From NCBI GenBank assembly GCA_963741505.1, contig CAVUIJ010000013.1, positions 124,001 to 188,000 on the forward strand: 64,000 nt of DNA, written 5' to 3'. Numbering within the stretch: position 1 is the stretch's first letter; each line of letters opens with the position of its first letter. The stretch comes from JAKFWF01 sp963741505 (lineage in GTDB: Bacteria; Pseudomonadota; Alphaproteobacteria; Rhizobiales; Hyphomicrobiaceae). Shown piece after piece: positions 56,799-64,000 of the stretch. The notes beneath the pieces are model-generated. The model saw only the letters and a list, made by a program, of their open reading frames with translations, ran no database searches and was not told the DNA's origin. A program made the translations under genes and the position numbers.

Positions 56799-57731
56799 TC
56801 ACACCAGATCGTCTTTCCAGATCGGGTTGGTCCAGGCCCGCCGGCCGGCATGGTCGATGACGACGAGGCGGAACCAGTCGCTGGGACGAGTGAGCAGCCA
56901 GCCCTTTTCGAGCCGCTTCAGATCCAGGGTCGCCGAAGTAATGGCGCGGCCGATCCGTTGCACGCTGCGCGAATGCCCGCACACGACGACGATGGTATCG
57001 ACCGGCGAGCAGGTGACGTTGAGTTCGTCGCCCGACCGCGAAACTTCGTGGATTAGCGGGCCCTGGCTCGAATAGTAGTGGCCGTTCTTCAAGGCTTCGA
57101 GCAGCGCCTCCGGCTCCAGGCTCTCGGACTTCACCTGCACCCAGCCGCCGAAGTGATCCGGCGTCTTGAAGTGGGCGTCGTCGGTGGCGAAGGCGGTGAG
57201 CCGGCGGCCTTCGCTCAGCAGCTGGTCGAGCAGATACCAGCCATCGCCGCGATCGCACTCGACGGCACAGCCGTGGTTGTAGATCTCGACCGCGTGCGCG
57301 ACGTCGATGGCGCGGCCGTCCTCAATGGTGAGCTGCGACCAGGCAGGGTGGGCGATGCCGATGAAGGCGCCGGCCGCAGCCGCGCGTCGCGCCAGCGCCG
57401 GGCCGGTCTCATCGGGTGCTGCCGGTTCGAAGTCGAGCGGCAGGCCGGCGGCCACGATGTGCCACAACTCGCCCGCAGCCGTCGCCGGCGCGTGCACCTC
57501 GGAGCCGATGATGGTGGTGAAGTTGTTCGAGCGGAACTTGCGGGTATCGGCGATCGGCCAGCCGAAGTGATGGATGAAGTGGTCCGACAGCATCATGAAA
57601 TCGTAGCCGGCGTTCCTGTAGGCATCGACCACGGCTTCCGGCGACAGCGCGCCGTCCGACAGCGTCGAATGGGTGTGCAGATTGCCGCGCCAGAACCGGC
57701 CCGGAGCTGCGAAAGGGGCGATGTCGGTCAT
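56799..57731 (-). CDS. PHP-domain phosphoesterase-like protein
   Basis: 310 residues. PHP metal ligands are visible: NLHTHSTLSDG at about 16-26, FMMLSDHFIHHFGW, HPAW in IGIAHPAWSQLTIEDG and TDDAHF in the C-terminal part. PHP enzymes hydrolyse phosphoesters with two or three metals. The final third is beta-rich and differs from canonical members. It lies 10 bp after the enolase-superfamily gene and 98 bp before the hydratase gene, all in one direction. Confidence 0.82.
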   Translation of the reverse strand: MTDIAPFAAPGRFWRGNLHTHSTLSDGALSPEAVVDAYRNAGYDFMMLSDHFIHHFGWPIADTRKFRSNNFTTIIGSEVHAPATAAGELWHIVAAGLPLDFEPAAPDETGPALARRAAAAGAFIGIAHPAWSQLTIEDGRAIDVAHAVEIYNHGCAVECDRGDGWYLLDQLLSEGRRLTAFATDDAHFKTPDHFGGWVQVKSESLEPEALLEALKNGHYYSSQGPLIHEVSRSGDELNVTCSPVDTIVVVCGHSRSVQRIGRAITSATLDLKRLEKGWLLTRPSDWFRLVVIDHAGRRAWTNPIWKDDLV

Positions 57732-57741
57732 GGACGGCGCC

Positions 57742-58853
<1,112 letters not shown>

Positions 58854-58920
58854 AGGCCTTCCCTCCGACGCTCGACCCGTCATAATGCAGCGGGCATGTT
58901 GTGCCAATGAGGAGAGCATC

Positions 58921-59367
58921 ATGAGCCGTATCACGATTGCACTGTTGCTCGCCCTTGCGATGGTCGCCGCGCACGCGGCTCGCGCCGCCGATACCGTCGT
59001 GTCGCAAGACGCCCCCGACTTGACCTCGGTGCGGGCCAAGATCAAGGCCAAGGACTTTGCCGGGGCGCTCGCCGAGGTGAAGCCGCTGGTCGAGAAGCAC
59101 GACCACGCCGACGTCTATAACCTCTATGCCTTCACCTCGCGCAAGACCGGCGACCGCAAGACCGCCGCCACCTATTACGCCAAGGCCCTGGAACTCGACC
59201 CAAAACATCGCGGCGCGCTCGAATACCAGGGCGAGATGTTCGTCGAGAGCGGCGATATGAAGAAAGCGCGGGCTAACCTCGCGCAGCTCGCCACGCTATG
59301 CCCGAGCGGCTGCGAGGAGCGCGAGGACCTGGAAAAGGCGATCAAGGCCCGGGGTCGGAAGAAGTGA
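58921..59367 (+). CDS. Secreted TPR-repeat protein
   Basis: 148 residues from ATG 58921, with GAGGAG upstream. Signal peptide MSRITIALLLALAMVAAHAARAAD, then tetratricopeptide repeats (KAKDFAGALAEVKPLVEKHDHADVYNLYAFTSRKTGDRKTAATYYAKALELDPKHRGALEYQGEMFVESGDMKKARANLAQL). One pair of cysteines (LCPSGC) lies near the end. Divergent from the enolase-superfamily gene by 67 bp. Function unknown; a periplasmic scaffold is plausible. Confidence 0.82.
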   Translation: MSRITIALLLALAMVAAHAARAADTVVSQDAPDLTSVRAKIKAKDFAGALAEVKPLVEKHDHADVYNLYAFTSRKTGDRKTAATYYAKALELDPKHRGALEYQGEMFVESGDMKKARANLAQLATLCPSGCEEREDLEKAIKARGRKK

Positions 59368-59471
59368 CGGTCACGCCACGTTCCAAGCGATAGCCGCGCC
59401 GAGCCGTTCGAGGGCATTAGTTCTCCACCGGCCTTGCGGCCGACCCGCTGGGGATGAAACGAGTCGTCGCT

Positions 59472-59581
59472 CGTAGGTTGGGTTAGGACGCCCACTTGCG
59501 TCCGTAACCCAACAACTTCAAGCACCGCTCGTGGAATATTGGGTTACGACCAGCAAGGGGGCTGGTCTAACCCAACCTACG
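59472..59581. repeat. Inverted-repeat element upstream of the MFS gene
   Basis: Outer arms CGTAGGTTGGGTTA and TAACCCAACCTACG pair perfectly across 110 bp; inside, GGACGC/GCGTCC and GACCAGC/GCTGGTC hairpins also form. This GTTGGGTTA-type repeat is a well-known dispersed intergenic repeat type. It ends 36 bp before the MFS start, so it could influence expression. Confidence 0.8.
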
Positions 59582-59617
59582 TCCACACCCGCTCGTCTGT
59601 CTCTTACGAGGATCGCG

Positions 59618-60808
59618 ATGACATCCGACGCCCGCATTCTGCTTTGGATGTGTGTGCTGGTCGCGGTCAACCAGCTCGGCTTCGGCGCCATGATCCCGAC
59701 GCTGCCACTTTATGCGCAGTCGTTCGGCGTGCCGGCGTCGGCGATCGGACTTGCGGTCGCCTCCTACGGGCTTGCCCGGTTCGTCTCGGCAATTCCGTCC
59801 GGCCAGCTCGCCGACCGCGTCGGACGCCGGCCGTCGCTCGCAATCGGCGGCTTGATCTCGGCACTCGGCAATCTGTGGTGCGCGGCGGCGACCGGCTATC
59901 CCGAGTTCATCGTCGCACGTTTCGTCGCCGGCTTCGGCGCCGGCGTGATCCTGACCACCGGACAAGTGGTGCTCGCCGACATCAGCCCGCCCGAGCGGCG
60001 CGGCCGCACCATCGCCATCTACCAGGGCACGTTCCTGTTCGCGGTCGGCGTCGGGCCGTTCCCGGGCGGACTGCTGGCGGAGCACTTCGGCCTTGCTGCA
60101 CCCTTCGCCGCCTATGGCATTGCCAGCCTGTTCGTAACCGTAATCGCCTGGTTCGCGGTAGCTGAGACGCGTGACCATTTCCACAATGCGCGGCCGGCGG
60201 GCAGCACGAAATTGCCGCCGCTGTCGGCGCAATTGCGCATGTTGACCAGCCAGATCGGCTTCATGCTGGTCAGCCTGATCTCGTTCATGAACGCGCTGGT
60301 GCGCACCGGCGGCCTGTTCGCGATCATCCCGGTTTATGCCAGCGAACGGCTCGGGCTGTCGGTCGGCCGGATGGGCTTCGCGATGATGCTCGGCAGCATC
60401 GCCGGGCTCGCCGCGTCCTACCCCGCCGGCTCGCTCGCCGACCGCTACGGCCGCAAGACCGTGATCGTGCCGGCGACGCTGATCACCGGCGCCTCGATGC
60501 TGCTGTTCTGCTTCGCAACGTCGTTTTCCTGGTTTCTCGCCGCCTGCATCGTGTGGAGCGTGGCGATTTCGGTCGGCGGCTCGGCACCGGCCGCTTATGC
60601 GGCGGACACAGCGCCGGCCGGCATGAACGCGACGGCGATGAGCAGCTTCCGGATGATGGCCGATGCCGGCTACGTCATCGGCCCGATCCTGCTCGGCCTG
60701 ATCGTCGATGTCAGCGGCCCGGTATCGGCGCTGGTGATCGCGTCGGTGATGCTGGTCGCCACCGGCGCCGCGTTCGCCGCGTGGGCACCGGAGACGCGAA
60801 GGGAGTAG
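59618..60808 (+). CDS. MFS transporter
   Basis: 396 residues from ATG 59618, with GAGGA upstream. Twelve membrane helices with the family loop motif SGQLADRVGRRPSLAIGG (motif A) between helices 2 and 3 and SLADRYGRKTVIV between helices 8 and 9. The sugar or drug preference is unknown. It lies alone on the plus strand after a repeat element and before the duplicated acyl-CoA dehydrogenase end. Confidence 0.88.
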   Translation: MTSDARILLWMCVLVAVNQLGFGAMIPTLPLYAQSFGVPASAIGLAVASYGLARFVSAIPSGQLADRVGRRPSLAIGGLISALGNLWCAAATGYPEFIVARFVAGFGAGVILTTGQVVLADISPPERRGRTIAIYQGTFLFAVGVGPFPGGLLAEHFGLAAPFAAYGIASLFVTVIAWFAVAETRDHFHNARPAGSTKLPPLSAQLRMLTSQIGFMLVSLISFMNALVRTGGLFAIIPVYASERLGLSVGRMGFAMMLGSIAGLAASYPAGSLADRYGRKTVIVPATLITGASMLLFCFATSFSWFLAACIVWSVAISVGGSAPAAYAADTAPAGMNATAMSSFRMMADAGYVIGPILLGLIVDVSGPVSALVIASVMLVATGAAFAAWAPETRRE

Positions 60809-60861
60809 GTGGTAGGGGCGGGGGTCGGGGGCTGGGAATTGGCGAGCGGTGCGGTTAGCCC

Positions 60862-60957
60862 TCACCCCCTATTCCCGCCCAGCACCTTCCTTGAAATCAC
60901 CACGCGCATAATCTCGTTGGTGCCTTCCAGAATCTGGTGCACGCGCAGGTCGCGGAC
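60862..60957 (-). pseudogene. Detached duplicate of the acyl-CoA dehydrogenase 3' end
   Basis: Encodes VRDLRVHQILEGTNEIMRVV and the rest of a 31-residue C terminus ending GGNRG plus stop, identical in amino acids to the intact gene at 61207-61302 but differing at about seven bases. No start; the upstream end joins the repeat element at 60960. A remnant from a duplication, an element insertion or strain mixing in assembly. Confidence 0.75.
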
Positions 60958-60959
60958 AT

Positions 60960-61174
60960 CCCTCTCCCCCTAGCGCCCTTGCGCGAAGGGGGAGAGGGTA
61001 AGGGTGAGGGGCGGCACCGCCGGGGAACGGTGCCTGGCTTCAGCCTGGCACCGCCCGAGCCATGGTGCCAGGCTGAAGCCAGGCACCAACAACTGAGCAA
61101 GCGGCCGCCCCTCACCCTCGGCCGGCCAAAGCGGCCGGCCTCTGCCCTCTCCCCGTAAGCGGACGGGGAGAGGG
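60960..61174. repeat. Nested palindromic repeat element, copy 3
   Basis: Same plan as the copy at 29031-29261: outer CCCTCTCCCC/GGGGAGAGGG hairpins at both ends, GGGTGAGGGGCGGC and GCCGCCCCTCACCC inside, and central 24-bp blocks at 61029-61052 and 61064-61087 that are perfect or near-perfect reverse complements with core TGGCTTCAGCC. It lies between the acyl-CoA dehydrogenase remnant and the complete gene. Confidence 0.87.
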
Positions 61175-61206
61175 AAACAGCACCGTAAGCGGTAGTCACC
61201 TTCCCC

Positions 61207-62356
61207 TCACCCCCGGTTCCCGCCGAGCACCTTCCGTGAAATCACCACCCGCATGATCTCGTTGGTGCCTTCCAGGATCTGGTGCACGCGCAGGTCGCGG
61301 ACGAGCTTTTCCAGCCCGTAGTCCTTCAGATAGCCGTAGCCGCCGTGGATCTGCAGCGCCTCGTTGACGATCTCGAAGCCGAGGTCGGTGGCGTAGCGCT
61401 TGGCCATCGCCGAATACATGCGTGGCCTGCGGATCGGCGCGGTCGAGGGCGTCGGCGGCGCGGTAGATCATCAGCCGCGCGGCCTCGAGGTTGGTCGCCA
61501 TGTCGGCGATCTTGAACTGCAGCGCCTGGAACTGGCTCAAGTCCTGGCCGAACGCCTGGCGCTCGAACATGTAGGCGCGGGCCTTGTCGAGCGCCGACCA
61601 CGCGGCGCCCAGCGAACAGGCGCCGATGTTGACCCGGCCGCCATCGAGCCCCGACATGGCGAAGCGGAAGCCGCGGCCCTCCTCGCCGACCAGTTGCGAC
61701 GCCGGCACCCGGCAGTTGTCGAAGATCACAGCCCGGGTCGGCTGCGCGTTCCAGCCCATCTTGCGCTCGACGACGCCGAACGACAGCCCGGGCGTGCCCT
61801 TGTGCACCACGAACGCCGAGACGCCGTTGGCGCCTTCGCCGCCGGAGCGGGCGAACACGAAATAGAAGTCGGCGACGCCGGCGCCGGAGATGAACTGCTT
61901 GGTGCCGTTGAGAACGTAATGATCGCCGACCCGCTCGGCCCGCGTCTTCATGGCGGCGGCGTCGGAGCCCGCGCCCGGCTCGGTCAGGCAATAGCTCGAC
62001 AGCCACTCCATCGACGCGAGCTTCGGCATCCACTCGGCGATCTGGCCGGCCGAGCCGTACTGGCCGAGCATCCAGGCCACCATGTTGTGGATCGAGATGT
62101 AGGCTGCGATCGCCGGGCAGCCGTAGGACAAGGCTTCCATGATCAGCGCGCCGTCCTTGCGCGTGAGGCCGGAGCCGCCCTTGGCCTCCGGTACATAGAT
62201 CGTCGCCATGCCCAGGCCAGCGGTCTCGCGGATCACGTCGACCGGGAAATGTCCTTTCTCGTCCCATTCGCCGGCGAACGGCGCAATGCGTTCCTTGGCG
62301 AAGGCAAGCGCGGTGTCCTGGATCGCCAGTTGGCTTTCGTCGAGTTGGAAGTTCAT
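61207..62356 (-). CDS. Isobutyryl-CoA dehydrogenase-like acyl-CoA dehydrogenase, +1 frameshift near 61420
   Basis: Joined length about 382 residues, ATG at 62356. Typical ACAD features: YCLTEPGAGSDAAAMKTRA, NGTKQFISGAGVADFYFVFAR, and GLDGGRVNIGACSLGAAWSALDKARAYMFERQAFG. A surplus base near 61420 shifts the frame; without it QATMYSAMAKRYATDLGFEIVNEALQIHGGYGYLKDYGLEKLVRD follows, and the C-terminal base EGTNEIMR is present. These flavoenzymes oxidise short branched acyl-CoA, for example in valine breakdown. Frameshift probably artefactual. Confidence 0.87.
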
Positions 62357-62375
62357 CTTTTGCGCGCCTCTGGGA

Positions 62376-63233
62376 TCACGGCTTCTTGTCGCAAGGCGGC
62401 GTATCGAGGAACACCAGATCCTTCAAGACGCCACGGATCGAGAAATCGCCGTAGTCGATGAACAGCCGCTGGCTGACGCCGTTTTCGAAGAACAGGAAGG
62501 CGAGCTCATAGGTCGGGGCGGCGTCGGACTTGTCGCCCTTCTTGTCGAAGTAGCTGAGCGACACCGGCCAGGAGGCCAGCGCCTCGAGCTTCTCCGCGTT
62601 GGGCACTTGCGGCAGTTTAGGATTCTTGCCGGGCGGCTGGCGGGCGCCGATCACCGCCGTGGTGGCGTAGACCTTCTCGCCCTTTTCCGAACCGTCGTAG
62701 AGGTCGGCGGCGAAGATCGACTTGCCGGCCCGCGCCGCCACCAGCAGGGCGATCGAATGCTGCACCGGAAACAGGGCGCTCGCCGGCACATCGAGGCTGA
62801 GCTTCTTCGGCTTCGTCACCTCGACCTTGGTGGGGCCATCGCCGGCCGCACGCCGGGCGTCGCCGGTGGTCTGCTCGGCCAGCTGGTCGTCCCGATACTG
62901 GCTCGACGAGAACTTGAAGTTGCGGGTATCGGCATCCTCGAAGGTCGACGAGCGCAAATCGTTGATCGACGTCTCGCCCTCCTGGCTCGTCATGCGGGTG
63001 ACGAAGCGCATGGTCTGGGTATAGCCCTCGCAGGCGCTGCCGGTGAGTTCGTAGACCATGCGGCCGGTGAGATCGGTCACGCCGCCGCCGGTCTTGGCCT
63101 TGTCGAGAGTGATCTCGTACACCGCCCGATGCGCCGCGAGCCCCACGGGCTGGGCCGCCGTCGCCACTGGTGCGAACAGGCAAAGAAGCGCTGCGATGCC
63201 CGCGCACACTGCGTGTCTCGAAGTTGGCGCCAT
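62376..63233 (-). CDS. eipB: Cell envelope integrity protein EipB (DUF1849)
   Basis: 285 residues from ATG 63233. A signal peptide ends at VATAAQ. The mature part matches the DUF1849/EipB beta-spiral: AAHRAVYEITLDKAKTGGGVTDLTGRMVYELTGSACEGYTQTMRFVTRM and the end LKDLVFLDTPPCDKKP; the two cysteines are the conserved disulfide pair. EipB is a periplasmic factor in alphaproteobacterial envelope integrity, shown in Brucella. It lies 19 bp before the acyl-CoA dehydrogenase. Confidence 0.88.
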   Translation of the reverse strand: MAPTSRHAVCAGIAALLCLFAPVATAAQPVGLAAHRAVYEITLDKAKTGGGVTDLTGRMVYELTGSACEGYTQTMRFVTRMTSQEGETSINDLRSSTFEDADTRNFKFSSSQYRDDQLAEQTTGDARRAAGDGPTKVEVTKPKKLSLDVPASALFPVQHSIALLVAARAGKSIFAADLYDGSEKGEKVYATTAVIGARQPPGKNPKLPQVPNAEKLEALASWPVSLSYFDKKGDKSDAAPTYELAFLFFENGVSQRLFIDYGDFSIRGVLKDLVFLDTPPCDKKP

Positions 63234-63399
63234 CCGTCGGTATCCTTCGCTTGAATGTCGTGCATGCCTCGTTGCCGGGCAGGTTAGAGTGCCGCGGCCC
63301 GCTTGGCAAAAGGCGCGCGGCCCCAGCGCCATGAAATCCCGCAAGCCCTTGTACGACAAACATGGCGAATCTCGTGCCGTTTGCTAGATAGTCCGGATC

Positions 63400-64000
63400 A
63401 TGCTCGACCGTACCACCTTCATTCGGCCCATCGCCCACCGTGGCCTGCACGATTCGCCCAAGGGCATAATCGAGAACACCGCGCCGGCCTTCGCGGCGGC
63501 AATTTCGCACGGCTACGGCATCGAGTGCGACCTGCAGCCGCTTGCCGACGGCACGCCGATGGTGTTCCACGACTTCACCCTCGACCGGCTGATCGAGGCC
63601 AAGGGACCGATCAACGCGCTCAGCCGCGCCGACGTCAAGAAGCTGCGCTATCGTGGCCAAGATACACGCATCATTTCGTTTGCCGATTTCCTCGATCTGG
63701 TCGGTGGCCGCGTGCCGCTGCTGGTCGAGATCAAGAGTGACTGGCAACCGGCGAAGCCACGCTTCCTCAAAGCCATCGCCACCCTGGCGAAGGACTACAA
63801 GGGGCCGCTCGGCCTGATGTCGTTTGATCCGGTGGTGATGGCGCGAATGCGGGAGCTGGCGCCGGACGTGCCGCGCGGCGTCGTCTCGGGCGTCTATAAG
63901 GGCGAGGGCTGGTGGCTCGATACCTTGAGCGCCGAGCGCGCCTATCGCCTCACCCACCTGCTCGAATGCGGGCCGGTTTGCCCGAGCTTCATCAGCTATC
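63400..64000 (+). CDS. Glycerophosphodiester phosphodiesterase, N-terminal part (cut by right edge)
   Basis: About 200 residues from ATG 63400. It starts MLDRTTFIRPIAHRGLHD and contains the catalytic and metal residues of the GDPD family: HRG, ENTAPAFAAAISHGYGIECDLQPLADGTPMVFHD, then VPLLVEIKSD. Such enzymes hydrolyse glycerophosphodiesters to glycerol-3-phosphate. It runs past the right end. Divergent from eipB by about 166 bp. Confidence 0.9.
   Translation, partial: MLDRTTFIRPIAHRGLHDSPKGIIENTAPAFAAAISHGYGIECDLQPLADGTPMVFHDFTLDRLIEAKGPINALSRADVKKLRYRGQDTRIISFADFLDLVGGRVPLLVEIKSDWQPAKPRFLKAIATLAKDYKGPLGLMSFDPVVMARMRELAPDVPRGVVSGVYKGEGWWLDTLSAERAYRLTHLLECGPVCPSFISY

Overview
The window looks like a chromosomal piece of a GC-rich alphaproteobacterium of the order Hyphomicrobiales (Rhizobiales). 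Indicators are the ftsH-tilS-cpoB-pal-tolB-tolA-tolR-tolQ block, an EipB (DUF1849) envelope protein, DUF5330 and DUF1491 genes, and a CtrA-type TTAA-N7-TTAA box. Cytochrome b and cytochrome c1 are separate genes here, whereas Bradyrhizobium and Rhodopseudomonas encode them as one fbcH polyprotein, so a different family in the order (for example Xanthobacteraceae-like) is my guess. Genus cannot be fixed from this sequence.

Layout. 1-15.2 kb: lipid acyltransferase (cut by the left edge), small oxidoreductases, a Tat-exported metallo-beta-lactamase-fold hydrolase, a split ThDP decarboxylase pair, leuB, an M23 peptidase, a MaoC pair, trmL, and the bc1 complex operon petABC ending in a clear terminator. 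15.2-21.5 kb: transporter and membrane genes, then a putative RiPP-type cassette on the minus strand (nitroreductase, subtilisin-like protease, radical SAM/SPASM enzyme, PqqD-like protein, and a protein with three copies of VNQQVRTSMSVP). 21.6-27.7 kb: urease operon ureD-ureAB(fused)-[vapBC toxin-antitoxin]-ureC-ureE-ureF-ureG. 27.7-31.6 kb: obgE-proB-proA on the minus strand. 31.9-33.6 kb: an unusual ClpS + ClpX-type zinc finger + AAA ATPase fusion. 33.7-37.4 kb: small metabolic genes and a secreted beta-propeller. 37.5-48.3 kb: ftsH, tilS and Tol-Pal with an extra Pal paralogue and a 41-residue lipoprotein. 48.4-54.4 kb: a 292-bp MITE-like element, hpt, a receiver protein, an orphan ParA-like ATPase, secreted proteins and a probable CtrA-controlled peptidoglycan-binding protein. 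54.4-64 kb: NhaD-type antiporter, a small catabolic group (hydratase, PHP, enolase superfamily), MFS carrier, acyl-CoA dehydrogenase, eipB, and a glycerophosphodiesterase cut by the right edge.

Two things matter for anyone using this sequence. First, ten single-base +1 frameshifts interrupt nine otherwise well-conserved genes (S8 protease, nitroreductase, ureF, proA, proB, pal, tolB, an enolase-superfamily gene twice, an acyl-CoA dehydrogenase). All look like one extra base, and several affect housekeeping functions, so most are probably sequence errors rather than real pseudogenes; I list each as one gene and give the break. Second, at least five palindromic or inverted-repeat elements sit in the intergenic regions, two of them nested, and one lies beside a duplicated 3' end of the acyl-CoA dehydrogenase gene.

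The best candidates for something undescribed are the radical SAM/PqqD/S8/repeat-protein cassette (16.8-21.5 kb) and the ClpS-zinc finger-AAA fusion protein (31.9-33.6 kb).
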